IMG/VR virus record: IMGVR_UViG_3300031999_000017
Location: 1-62,651 of that record
DNA length: 62,651 bases
Strand: one strand, 5' to 3'
DNA from: a virus
A model generated the notes under the pieces. That model saw only the letters and a program-made list of their open reading frames with translations. It searched no databases and was not told the origin of the DNA. The position numbers were made by a program, and so were the translations under genes. Shown here piece after piece: positions 24,355-34,800 of this stretch. Numbering within the stretch: the first letter of the stretch is position 1; every line of letters starts with the position of its first letter.

Positions 24355-25125
24355 ATGAGTAACACACACCAACAATATGTATCCCTGGATACAGTTATAA
24401 ATTTATATTTAGACAGGTCTGAACAAAGCATACATAAGTATTACAAATGCTGGCAGCTTGCTTTTTCTGGCATGGAGGAAATGGGGCTTGATTTTTTTTA
24501 TCAAATCAAGTCCGTAAAACTTCCAGTAAATGCTAACCTTACAGTTAGCCTACCGGACGACTATCTTAATTATTCAAAAGTTGGTGTTTTAAATAGCCAA
24601 GGAGAAATTATCCCAATGGGGTATAATAGCAACCTTACCACTTTTGCGGATCTACAACCTAACAGACTTGCACAAACGCAAGATAATTCTATAATAGACA
24701 TAGTTCAATTCAACACTCCAATCTGGTATAACTATTGGAACAATGGCGCATTTTCTACTTTATATGGATTGCCAAGCGGATCACCATTTGTCGGCAGTTT
24801 TAAAGTAGATAATCATAACGGGGTTTTGTTATTAAGCGAAAACTTTGGATATGATTATGTTATGCTGGAGTATGTAGCTTCACCAAAACAAGGAGAAGAA
24901 TATTATGTTCCAATCCAATTCAAAACAGCACTAATGTGGTATATTGCTTACAATGATATCGCTATGCTTCCCAACAGCAGAAAAGGAACTCTTGGAGATA
25001 AAGAACAAAGGAAAAGAGCATATCATAATGAAAGAAGAGTAGCCAACGCAAGATATAGACCAGTTGATTTACAATCAGCACACCAATGGAGCATGGAACA
25101 ACAACGCTTAACCATAAAAATGTAA
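24355..25125 (+). CDS. neck/ring structural protein
   Basis: A 256-aa protein beginning YVSLDTVINLYLDRSEQSIHKYYKCWQLAFSGMEEMGLDFFYQIKSVKLPV, a helical N-terminal domain followed by beta strands with LPDDYLNYSKVG. This layout, between connectors and the long tail protein, matches ring or stopper proteins of crAss-like phages. The C-terminus is a charged helix (KGTLGDKEQRKRAYHNERR). Function by analogy. Confidence 0.65.
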   Translation: MSNTHQQYVSLDTVINLYLDRSEQSIHKYYKCWQLAFSGMEEMGLDFFYQIKSVKLPVNANLTVSLPDDYLNYSKVGVLNSQGEIIPMGYNSNLTTFADLQPNRLAQTQDNSIIDIVQFNTPIWYNYWNNGAFSTLYGLPSGSPFVGSFKVDNHNGVLLLSENFGYDYVMLEYVASPKQGEEYYVPIQFKTALMWYIAYNDIAMLPNSRKGTLGDKEQRKRAYHNERRVANARYRPVDLQSAHQWSMEQQRLTIKM

Positions 25126-25128
25126 CCA

Positions 25129-28100
25129 GTGATAGAAGTTAGAGGCTTTAATGGTAAATTAAATCAAGACGACAATCCATATAGACTGCCAAAGGGAGAT
25201 TACACCGATGCGCTAAATATAACAAGAGACGCGCAAGGTGATGGTCAAGACGAAGTTGTATCTAATATATTAGGTAATTTATTAGTTGAAGATACGCTTC
25301 CCCCAACCGGCATAAACAAGGTTATAGGTAACTATGCAGACAGAACAAGAAATAGACTTTATTATTTTACATGGAATAGCAATGGTTATAATAGAATAAG
25401 CTATTACGATTTAACTACAGATACAATAACAATATTGCTAGAGGATTTAACTGATACTGGAAACGTAGGCATATTAAATTTTGATCCTTCATTTAGAATA
25501 AACCATACAGATATTGTTTATAGAGACGATGCAGGAGATTTGCTTTTTTGGACAGATGGACTTAATCCGCCATCTAAGATAAATGTAAAGACAGCAGAAA
25601 CCGGAGGTTATGGCGTGGTTTTAAGAAGTTACATTGATGTAGCTAAAGAGCCGCCATCAGCACCTCCTTATTGTGTTTATGAGGATGATATAAATGTAAC
25701 GGTTAATAATCTTCAAAACAAGCAATTCAAATTCAAATACAGGTTTGTTTACGATGATAACGAAAAAAGTGTAACCAGTGCACAAAGCGAAGTACCAATA
25801 CCATATCTTTATTCATCACAAGCGGTAGTTACAGATCCAACCAAAAATGCAGACATTTTTATAGCTTTTCAAACTGGCGCAGAAAACGTAGTCAAAATAG
25901 AATTGCTTGGCGCAAAAAGTTTAGGAAACACATGGTCTGATTTTTTTTTAATAACAGTATTAGATAAAGCAGAGCTTGGAATAAATAGTAACGATGTAAG
26001 TTACTTTCGTTTTTATAATGATAAAGCATATAGCATTATCCCAATAGACGAAAGTTTGCAACCTTTTGATGCAGTGCCTCAAATAGCATATACCCAATCG
26101 CTTCCAAATGGAAATGTTTTAGACTATGGTGCGATAACCGAAGGGTACGATTTAATAGTACCAGAATATGAAGCATCTTCTTCGTATATAATATCATATT
26201 CTTATGCTGGTAATTTTTTAATTTTAGCGTATCAAAATGCACAACCGGCGTTTAACACTGGGGACATTAAAATAATAATGGCAGCCACAGGTATAATTCC
26301 GCCATCGGTTGGAGGCGCAAATCAGAAGGGGCAGCTTGATGCAGGAACTATATCTGTATCTATTTTAGACGGAGTAACACCAATAACACTAAGCGCTAGT
26401 GCCGGAACTGGTTTTTTTACTTTCCCATTAGCCATTGCTCCGCCATACATAACCCCCGGCTCGTCAATAATAGAACAGTTTTCTACTCAAGCAATTTCAA
26501 ATGGTTTTACAATAGTTTCATCAAATGACAACGAATTAGTAATAAACAAGTCTGGCTCGGTTTTACAAAAAACAACAAACAATAGCAGAAGCGTTCCTAT
26601 TACAATAGTCGCTCCGTCAAATTATGCTTTAAACAATAATTCTCAATTTGCTTATAACTGGAACTCAATATATTCTTTTGGAATAGTTTATTTTGATCAA
26701 AAAGGAAGAACTAATAGTGTTATTTATTCTCCACAAACGTCAGTTCAAACCGGAGCGTATTCGGAAAATTCTTTTTTAAATAACATGACTTCTGCTAATT
26801 TGCCATTAATAAATTTAGAAATAAATAGCAGACCTCCGGATTGGGCTTATTACTTTGAAATAGTAAGAACAAAAAATTTAACTAAATCTGATTATTTATA
26901 TTGGATAAGCGAATATACTTATAAAGACACCACTGCGCAGCAGGATGGGTACACTTACGCATATATATCTATTGCAAACTTATTTGCTTATATTTCAGCC
27001 AACCCACAAGTAAAAACAATTGGATACGAATTTGCGCCGGGAGACAGGATAAGGTTTATAAAGCTATACGACAGCACAGGAAGTACCGCTCAATTATATA
27101 CAAGTAAAGATTATGAAATAATAGCTCTTTTAACAGACGTGGAGCTTCAAGGAACTTTAATAAAAGGCGGAGTTTTAAAAATAGTTCTTCCTCCAACAAG
27201 CGCAACATTTGATTTTGGCACAGCGGCTTTTGCAAATTATTTAATTGAAATTTATACCCCATCGGTAAACTTTTCAAACAATGTTAATTTATATTACGAG
27301 TTTGGCGAAAGATATATAGTTGGCAATCCCGGAACTTTATTAGCTTATCATGAAGGATCGGTGCAAAATCAAACAGAAAATTTATCTCAACCCGCTACGT
27401 ATCAATTTTATAAAGGAGACGGATATTTTAGATCAAGATTAATATTAACTGGAGGACAAGCCACATTGGATTTTAGAGCAAAGTCCGGAATAGCTGGGAC
27501 TTATTTTCCTATGGCTAATTTAGTCTCTAACGATTCAACACACAATGGCGCATATACTATAAATGAAGTTCCGTCAGCCAGTAATTATCAAATAACAATA
27601 AACGACACAGCAGTCGGAGCTAATTTTATTGCAAACGGATATATTACAGTAAAAAGCAGCGTAAATTCAACAGGAGCAGTATTGCAGTTAGTTAGAGATT
27701 TTACTGGGACTGGGACTTGGTTTCCATTAGGAGCATTAACTGCCGGGGTGTCTATAACAAGACAAATAACAAATTATCCTTTGCAAATAACGCCGGGAAA
27801 CACCTATGGCGGCCTTCAGCTAGCGGGTTTTACTGGTGAAATAATAGCTTTTCAATTAACACTTACAGATGGAAGAAGTATTTATCAAGGAATAATAGAT
27901 CCTAATTTTTCTGACAATTATGATAGCGCAGCATTGCCAAATGGAAGGCCTTGGATATATAATGAGAATGTAAAACGAGAGTTTAATCCTACATTAATAA
28001 GATTTGGCGGCGAATATCAGCCGGGAACTAACATAAACAATATAAACAGATTTTACGAAGATGATTTTGATGTGTATGATAGAAGTAGGGGCTCTATTAA

Positions 28101-29082
28101 AAAAATGTTTATTGAGGGAAGAAACCAATATATTTTTCACCAGTATGATGTAGGAGTAGTAACCGTATTGACGCAGATAGTTAGAGACACCGCAGGCAAT
28201 CCTTTATCAGCAGAAAGCGTAAAGCTTTTGAATAAAATAGTATATCCATACATTGGACAATATGGTATAGGAGACATTCCAGAAAGCTTTGCTTATGGTA
28301 AGCATGCAAAATATTTTATTGATAATAACAAGGGCGTAGTATGCAGATTGAGTACAGACGGAATAACTCCGCTTTCTATTCTTTATAAAATGAACGCATT
28401 TTTTGTTTTGTATTTATCTAAATATAGAGAAGCGCAGGATTATCTACTTCAATTAGCAGGTTATCCTACGGTTTATGGTGCTTACGATGCTTATACAAAT
28501 AAGTATATAATAGCAATGGATGCTATTTATAATGATACCGTTTTTGTGCAAGAGGCATATACGCTTTCCTTTTTAGAATCAAGAGACAGCAAACAAGGGT
28601 TTGAATCATACCTATCTTTTCATCCAGAAAACATGGGAGACGTAAATAATCTTTTTATTACTTTTTTGAACGGAGAGTTGTGGAAACACAACAATACCGT
28701 TCATTGTAATTTTTATGCAAACCAATATCCTGCATCAATAGAAACCGTATTTAATGATCAACCGCTTGATAAAAAAACATATTTAGCAGTAATGCAAACA
28801 TCAAGTACGGTATGGTATTGCCCGTCAATAAAATCTCAAGTAAATTCTTATGGTAGCACTTCGCAGGAATCTTCTTTAAGTACAGCAAGATTTACTCTTT
28901 TAGAAGGACAATATAATTCAGCTATTTTAAGAGACGCTAATAGTACCGGAGGAATTATAAATGGAGACACAATGAAAGGTAACTACCTTTTTGTCCAGTT
29001 TAAAATTGATGATGCCTCCAGCTTTTATTATATTAATACGGTATCTTTGAATTACATTAATTCACCTTTAAACGTAAGATAA
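25129..29082 (+). CDS. large tail tube/nozzle (stabilisation-type) protein
   Basis: A 1317-aa beta-rich protein. The start, EVRGFNGKLNQDDNPYRLPKGDYTDALNITRDAQG...EVVSNILGN, is the opening typical of podoviral tail tubular or stabilisation proteins whose N-terminal beta propeller sits below the neck. It begins at a GTG (25129), three bases after the previous stop; no nearby ATG fits. Central parts carry fibronectin-like domains (PPDWAYYFEIVRTKN), and the end has a second propeller-like part (VYGAYDAYTNKYIIAMDAIY). It would form most of the short tail tube and nozzle. Confidence 0.75.
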   Translation: MIEVRGFNGKLNQDDNPYRLPKGDYTDALNITRDAQGDGQDEVVSNILGNLLVEDTLPPTGINKVIGNYADRTRNRLYYFTWNSNGYNRISYYDLTTDTITILLEDLTDTGNVGILNFDPSFRINHTDIVYRDDAGDLLFWTDGLNPPSKINVKTAETGGYGVVLRSYIDVAKEPPSAPPYCVYEDDINVTVNNLQNKQFKFKYRFVYDDNEKSVTSAQSEVPIPYLYSSQAVVTDPTKNADIFIAFQTGAENVVKIELLGAKSLGNTWSDFFLITVLDKAELGINSNDVSYFRFYNDKAYSIIPIDESLQPFDAVPQIAYTQSLPNGNVLDYGAITEGYDLIVPEYEASSSYIISYSYAGNFLILAYQNAQPAFNTGDIKIIMAATGIIPPSVGGANQKGQLDAGTISVSILDGVTPITLSASAGTGFFTFPLAIAPPYITPGSSIIEQFSTQAISNGFTIVSSNDNELVINKSGSVLQKTTNNSRSVPITIVAPSNYALNNNSQFAYNWNSIYSFGIVYFDQKGRTNSVIYSPQTSVQTGAYSENSFLNNMTSANLPLINLEINSRPPDWAYYFEIVRTKNLTKSDYLYWISEYTYKDTTAQQDGYTYAYISIANLFAYISANPQVKTIGYEFAPGDRIRFIKLYDSTGSTAQLYTSKDYEIIALLTDVELQGTLIKGGVLKIVLPPTSATFDFGTAAFANYLIEIYTPSVNFSNNVNLYYEFGERYIVGNPGTLLAYHEGSVQNQTENLSQPATYQFYKGDGYFRSRLILTGGQATLDFRAKSGIAGTYFPMANLVSNDSTHNGAYTINEVPSASNYQITINDTAVGANFIANGYITVKSSVNSTGAVLQLVRDFTGTGTWFPLGALTAGVSITRQITNYPLQITPGNTYGGLQLAGFTGEIIAFQLTLTDGRSIYQGIIDPNFSDNYDSAALPNGRPWIYNENVKREFNPTLIRFGGEYQPGTNINNINRFYEDDFDVYDRSRGSIKKMFIEGRNQYIFHQYDVGVVTVLTQIVRDTAGNPLSAESVKLLNKIVYPYIGQYGIGDIPESFAYGKHAKYFIDNNKGVVCRLSTDGITPLSILYKMNAFFVLYLSKYREAQDYLLQLAGYPTVYGAYDAYTNKYIIAMDAIYNDTVFVQEAYTLSFLESRDSKQGFESYLSFHPENMGDVNNLFITFLNGELWKHNNTVHCNFYANQYPASIETVFNDQPLDKKTYLAVMQTSSTVWYCPSIKSQVNSYGSTSQESSLSTARFTLLEGQYNSAILRDANSTGGIINGDTMKGNYLFVQFKIDDASSFYYINTVSLNYINSPLNVR

Positions 29083-29083
29083 A

Positions 29084-29335
29084 ATGGGATTTACTGTAAC
29101 AATGCAAACGCCATATATTTTAGTAGAGCCAAGTGTTAGCGGTGAAGGGCTAGTAACATTAAATAACGTGTCTCAATTTGGTACTGTATTTCAAGTAAAT
29201 GCAGGCACTACGGTCTGTTCAATTGGAGATGTGGTTTACTATAATATAGCAGACACAAGCTCCATCCAAGAAAGCGCCGGAAGTATAATTTATACTGCAA
29301 TAGACGAAAGTAAAATAATATTTGTAGAGGGATAG
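29084..29335 (+). CDS. small beta virion protein
   Basis: An 83-aa beta-rich protein (MGFTVTMQTPYILVEPSVSG...GTTVCSIGDVVYYNI...IIYTAIDESKIIF). It starts one base after the long tail protein gene and ends two bases before the cupin-like gene. It has the size and composition of a decoration or plug protein, somewhat like the 79-aa protein at 8934. No firm family. Confidence 0.6.
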   Translation: MGFTVTMQTPYILVEPSVSGEGLVTLNNVSQFGTVFQVNAGTTVCSIGDVVYYNIADTSSIQESAGSIIYTAIDESKIIFVEG

Positions 29336-29337
29336 TT

Positions 29338-29802
29338 ATGGAAAACGAAACAAAAGACATGATTGAAAAAATAGACGAGTTGGAGGTTGTTATGGCCGAA
29401 AACTTCCCTATTGTAAATTGTCCTTTGACACACAGGTTTACAGACGGATTGTATGTAAGAGAAATATTTATGCCTGCTGGAACTTTAATTACAAGTAAAA
29501 TACACAAAACACAGCATCAGTATTTTATATTAAAGGGCGCAGTTTCTGTATGGATTGATGAAGGAGAAGAAGTTTATTTGGAAGCTCCGTATATTGGAAT
29601 TACAGAGCCGGGAACAAGAAGGGTTTTATATATATGGGAAGATTGCATTTGGGCCACATCACACCCAAATCCAGACAACGAAACAATTGAAGAAATAGAA
29701 GAAAGGATAATAGAAAAGCACGATAATCCTTTGTTGCCAACTGAACTAAAAGAAAAATTAAAAGAAATAAATTCATTTATCTCTAAAACAATAACATCAT
29801 GA
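29338..29802 (+). CDS. cupin-like protein
   Basis: A 154-aa protein with a single cupin-type barrel (about residues 28-115): VNCPLTHRFTDGLYVREIFMPAGTLITSKIHKTQHQYFILKGAVSVWIDEGEEVYLEAP. The H..K.QHQYFILKG segment and following PGTRRV strand are the usual cupin motifs. A similar stand-alone cupin occurs in tail regions of other phages. It is followed by a Glu-rich helical tail. It may bind a sugar or metal, or be structural. Overlaps the next gene by four bases. Confidence 0.75.
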   Translation: MENETKDMIEKIDELEVVMAENFPIVNCPLTHRFTDGLYVREIFMPAGTLITSKIHKTQHQYFILKGAVSVWIDEGEEVYLEAPYIGITEPGTRRVLYIWEDCIWATSHPNPDNETIEEIEERIIEKHDNPLLPTELKEKLKEINSFISKTITS

Positions 29803-30413
29803 GTTACGTATCAATGGGGGTAGGCGCTGGCCTCTCGTTATATCAAATAATAAAGGGTGCAGGAGAAAAAAAAGCTGCATTAAAACAAAAAAATGCTTTA
29901 ATGGCAAACATGCCTAAGTATCAAGGCAGCCAAGAGCTAGATTCTTTATATCAACAAGAGAAAGCAGCCGCAGCTACACCCGCTCAAGATACCGCTCAAT
30001 TTAAAATGGGAGAGCAACAATCTCAAAGAAATTTAGCTACAGGCCTTGGCGCTGCCGGCGCTGCTGGAACATTAAGCCAAGGTATGGTATCTAGGTTAGT
30101 ACAAGGCACTAATGATGCTTCTATGAGAAACCTAGTTGCAGCCCAAAATTTAAAGGAACAGCGTATGGGCAGACTTGGCGGATTGGTGAGCCAAAAGGCA
30201 GCAGAAGGTATGCGTAAATTTCAGATAAATCAACAACAGCCATGGGAGCTTCAGTTTTCAGACGCAATGGCACAAGGCACAGCTGGATCGCAAGCTCAAC
30301 AGATGGGATTCCAAAACTTCTCAAGTCAATTGGGACAATTTGGAGCTATACAAGGATCTAAAGATTATTTAAAACAATATGCTAAGATGAAAAAGAATGG
30401 AGATTTTGGATAG
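29799..30413 (+). CDS. internal virion (ejection) protein 1
   Basis: A 204-aa protein rich in Ala, Gln and Gly. An N-terminal hydrophobic helix (YVSMGVGAGLSLYQIIKG) is followed by AALKQKNALMANMPKYQGS, QQSQRNLATGLGAAGAAGTLSQGMVSRLVQG and long Gln-rich helices. This resembles T7 gp14-like ejection proteins, which are stored in the head and enter the host envelope to build a DNA channel. It precedes a second ejection candidate and the giant gene, as in other podoviruses. Starts in an ATGA overlap. Confidence 0.65.
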   Translation: MSYVSMGVGAGLSLYQIIKGAGEKKAALKQKNALMANMPKYQGSQELDSLYQQEKAAAATPAQDTAQFKMGEQQSQRNLATGLGAAGAAGTLSQGMVSRLVQGTNDASMRNLVAAQNLKEQRMGRLGGLVSQKAAEGMRKFQINQQQPWELQFSDAMAQGTAGSQAQQMGFQNFSSQLGQFGAIQGSKDYLKQYAKMKKNGDFG

Positions 30414-30460
30414 TATTATTTTATATCCAAATGCAAACTAACAAATCAAATCAGTAAAAC

Positions 30461-31855
30461 ATGCAACAAGTACAGCCCGGATTTTATGGTGGAGACGCTT
30501 TTAGGATAGATACATCTGCTGCCACCAATTATTATTTAAAAAGACAAGCTCAACAACAGGCGAAGGAAGCTGCATTAGATAAATATTATAAAGGCTTAGT
30601 TTCTAGCGCAACACCTACGGGAATGAGAGGGCAAGAGATACCTGCATTTCAAGCCGCCTTAGCTGATTATAGAACATTTTATACCGAAAATTCTTCTAAA
30701 ATAGCCAGTGGAATGTTTCCGGAATTAGCTTTAGAAGCAGAAAGAAAAGCAGCCGTTCCAGCTATGATAGCCGCCCAAAGCAAAAACAATTTTTCAAGAG
30801 ATAAAAATATTGGAGTAATAAGAGGCTCTCAGCCAGAAACGGCTAAAAGATGGACACAAAATACTTGGAACACTTATCAGAAATCTACAAAGGCGCAATA
30901 CTTACCAGATCCATCTGGCAAAGGGGTTATAGAAAATCCAGAATATTCGGATTTTGATCCAATGGCAATAGTTCTTAATCCAAAAGAAGTTGATTTGAAT
31001 AAGCAATGGGCAGACACCGGTAAAGATATTGAAAGAGTAGAAACTACTATAGACGAGCCAGATGATTTAGATCCAAGGTTTTATACTAAAAGAACAGTAA
31101 AAACAACTCCAACGCCCGGAGGCCTAGGCTCGGTTGCAATAAAAGCAGATTCCCAATGGAATGATGAAACTGAATTTACTTTTGGCAAATACCTAGATAA
31201 AACATTTGAGCAATATTCAAAAGATAACCCGGCAAAAGTAAAAGAATTTCAAGTGTCGTACAATAAAGTTTATCCAAATAAACCCATTGAAAACGATAAA
31301 GATTTGTATATTGCCATGGCAATTAATTTAGCAGATAAAGACGAGCCAAAACCAACGCAAAGAATTAGAGATGACAAGAAATGGGCAGATTACAATAGAT
31401 CTCAAAATATATCTGCTTCTAAAGAGATTGCAAAATACAATCATGCTTTGTCTAATGCGCCTCAAATTAAAAGCGATAATAACGTAAGGACGTATTTTGA
31501 AGATATACCAGACGGAACTTATACGACAACAAGCGGAGCTAGTGTTACAAAAAAAGGAGACAGATGGGTAGACGCAAGCGGCAAGGCATTAACAACAACT
31601 GGCGAAAATACTGTAAAGATAAACAAAGCGAGCTTGCCCACCCAGTTTCAAAAAAATGCACAAGGACGGGCTCAAAGTGCAGTTGATTATATGGATTTGC
31701 ATGTTAACAATGGGGTGGCATCTGGAGGATATAATGAATTTACGAATTTAGTAACAAGAAAAGTGGCAGTAGGCGAAGCGTTAAAGGGAACAAAACAAAA
31801 AGCCTCAGTAACACAGATGGGCGCAGTAGTAGAAACTGATGATTTAGGTTTTTAA
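30461..31855 (+). CDS. internal virion (ejection) protein 2
   Basis: A 464-aa hydrophilic protein, helical at the N-terminus (NYYLKRQAQQQAKEAALDKYYKGL) and charged throughout, with few hydrophobic stretches. Between ejection protein 1 and the giant protein, in the same direction, it fits the middle gene of a three-gene ejection set. It ends 12 bases before the giant gene. No enzyme motif was seen. Confidence 0.6.
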   Translation: MQQVQPGFYGGDAFRIDTSAATNYYLKRQAQQQAKEAALDKYYKGLVSSATPTGMRGQEIPAFQAALADYRTFYTENSSKIASGMFPELALEAERKAAVPAMIAAQSKNNFSRDKNIGVIRGSQPETAKRWTQNTWNTYQKSTKAQYLPDPSGKGVIENPEYSDFDPMAIVLNPKEVDLNKQWADTGKDIERVETTIDEPDDLDPRFYTKRTVKTTPTPGGLGSVAIKADSQWNDETEFTFGKYLDKTFEQYSKDNPAKVKEFQVSYNKVYPNKPIENDKDLYIAMAINLADKDEPKPTQRIRDDKKWADYNRSQNISASKEIAKYNHALSNAPQIKSDNNVRTYFEDIPDGTYTTTSGASVTKKGDRWVDASGKALTTTGENTVKINKASLPTQFQKNAQGRAQSAVDYMDLHVNNGVASGGYNEFTNLVTRKVAVGEALKGTKQKASVTQMGAVVETDDLGF

Positions 31856-31867
31856 TTAAAATATCAA

Positions 31868-34800
31868 ATGACAAACGAACAACCAATCCAAGAAACCGAA
31901 GTAATACAAACGCCAACCCAAACCGAAGCCATTACCGAGGTATTGGTTGATCCAATATATAAACATAAAGACGGTAGAATATTTACCAAAAACCAGTTAA
32001 TGACCAAGATGGGATTAACTGAAGATAGAATTAAAGATGGCATATCTAAAGGCATGATCACCCAAGTAGGAGACACTGACGATCCTACCCAGCAATTTAA
32101 GCATAAAGACGGCAGGATTTTTTCTATGAAAGAGTTTGCGGCCCAAGGTGTTACTAAAGACAGAGTAGCAAGTGGGATAGAGAAAGGAATGATAGTGCCA
32201 ATTGAAAAAAAAAATCAAGTCGCTACTACAAAACCGCCTTTGGAAACGCAAAAGCCAGAGCCGCCAGTTTCTACAACTGGTGCTGCGGCTGGCGCATCAG
32301 TATCTACCACACCTCCAGCAGAAGAAAAACCAGTTGAAACCCCAGTAGCAACTACTCCGCCACCAACACCGGCGGTAGCGCCCCCACCAGTAGAAGAATC
32401 TAAGGTAGACTTTAGTGTTGCTCCAGCAGAAAAGCCAGCAGGCATAGCTCAATTACAAGGGCCAATAGAGCCAGTACAATCTAACATAGCAGTTAAAAAT
32501 ACAGATGGGCAAGACCAGTTTGCAATAATAACAAATCCTCAAGCGCCATTACCTTCTAAAGAAGAAGCTGAAAATTATTTTAATGCGCCTAGCAAAATTT
32601 CAGATGTCAATGTTTTTGATAATGCCGCTGAATACAACAAACTTAAAAATGCAAAGACAACCAAAATAGTATCAAGCGCAGGCGGAGGATATGAAACTGA
32701 AACACCAGATGAAGCGGCAGTAAAAAAAGCAAATCAAATACAACAAGAAGGATTAGATAAAAAAATAGACTACGACAAGGTAGTTAAAATAGGGAAACAA
32801 ATAGACGAATACTATACCGATCCAGAGGAAAATAAAAAACAAAAACAAGATTTAAGCAACCTGCTTTTATCTGGAAATAAAAACCAATTTGATTATTATG
32901 CTTCTCAAATAGCATTTAACAATGAGCTTAAAAAAGGTTTATTAGGGCACTTTAATACAGATGAAACACAAAGAATAATTGGCAACATAGTAATACCGTA
33001 TCAAAAATTATTTGAAACCACAACAAGAACAGGCCCTAATGGAGAACAAGTAATAGTTGCTGCCCAAGGAGATAAAATACCCGGTATTCAACAGGTATAT
33101 AATAATTTAAAAAATACACTTGAAATTCAAAATATTGAAAACAAAGAAGAAATATTAGATAATTTTAGAGTGATAGCTGCAAGAGATATTGCTTTTCAAG
33201 CAATAAATCATCCAGAATATGTGGAAGCCGATTCGTTAGCGAGTACAGGTCTTGATGAAAATCAGATAATAGGAATGAGGTATGTATCATCTGTAGTTCC
33301 AGAGGAAATCGGAAAATATAGAGCAGCATTAATACCAGACGAAGATATAAAAGACAATTGGCAAGCTCAAACCGCAAAGCAACAAGCATTAAAATCGTTA
33401 AGTCAAATAGGAATAAATATAGTTTCTCCGCTTTTAAACGAGACATTGCAAGACGAAATAAAAAATTACAATTTTAATGTAAACGGATTAAATAAAAATT
33501 ATTTTTACGACCAAAATCCAGAAGATTTAAAAAGCTTTGTAACTGCTTTAAATGATCAAGCTAATAGTATAGATAAGCTTTCTAAATTATCAGAAAGATT
33601 AAATACGGATTACAACAATCTTAATGATGATTCAAAATATGGTTATGCTAATTATTATGAAAGACAAGGGCTGCTTCAAGAATTAACTGGACAAAAGCAT
33701 GGATTTATAACACAGCCTTTATTAAAACTAGGCGGAGCTATATACAATACAATAGCGACAGGAATTGATATAGCTAAAAGGCCATTCTTATCTGATAGAG
33801 ATAATGAAGTAAACATGGCTACTATCATGGGTAAAAATATCGTTTTGGAAAACGAACTAAAAGTAACCCAGAAAAATCAAATGGAGAAAATGCCATACGC
33901 AATGACACCAGAATTTGAAGCTGCGTACAATGGCATAATGAACAATAAAAACTTATCCGATCAAGATAAAGAAAACAAAGTTTACGACCTTATAGTAGAC
34001 AATCCAGACGGAATACAAATAAATCCAAAAGGCAAAGAAAGCAATTTAACTCTTGGCTCTTTATGGTATGGAATGACAAACTTGGCTGCTGATTTAGCAC
34101 CATACTTAGCAATTGAAGCGCTAACCGGAGGTACAGCTACTGGAGGCGTAGCCCCATCCATGCTAAGAAAATTTAGTAGCTCATTTATTGCTGCGTTTAC
34201 TACTGGCTTTCATCAATCTTATTTAGACGCTATAAGCAGAGGCAGCCAAAATCCGTATGCAGACGCTATGAGGTCTGCTACTATTAGTTCCCTTGCAATG
34301 GCTACCGCCGGCACTCCAGATATAATGAGGAAAATTATAGGCACTAAGTCTGTTGTTGGTAAGATGATAAACAAAATGACCGACAAAGAAATTTTGCAAG
34401 TATTGAGAACAGAGCCAAAAGCTTTGAGTATGTTTAAAAAAGCATACAACTTTAGTGGCAAGGTAGCCGAAGCCACATGGGAGGGCTTTAAGGGGGGTAG
34501 TAAAATGGTTGCATTAACAACTGCCGCACAAGCTATAAACGATGAAATGTATGGAGATGTAAGAAGTTTAAAAGAATACGTAGATGGCGGAAAATTAGAA
34601 GTATTGAAATTTACTTTATTTGGAGGTATTACCGGAGGACTTACAAGAGGTTTTACCGAGAAATACGGAGATTTAACTAAGTCTGTAATGTTTGAAGCAG
34701 GAGCAAATCCAAAAGAATTTTTAGAAGTTCTTGATTTAAAAATAAAGAACAACGAAATAAGCAAAATAGATGCAGACCAAATAAGAAATAATATTGAATT

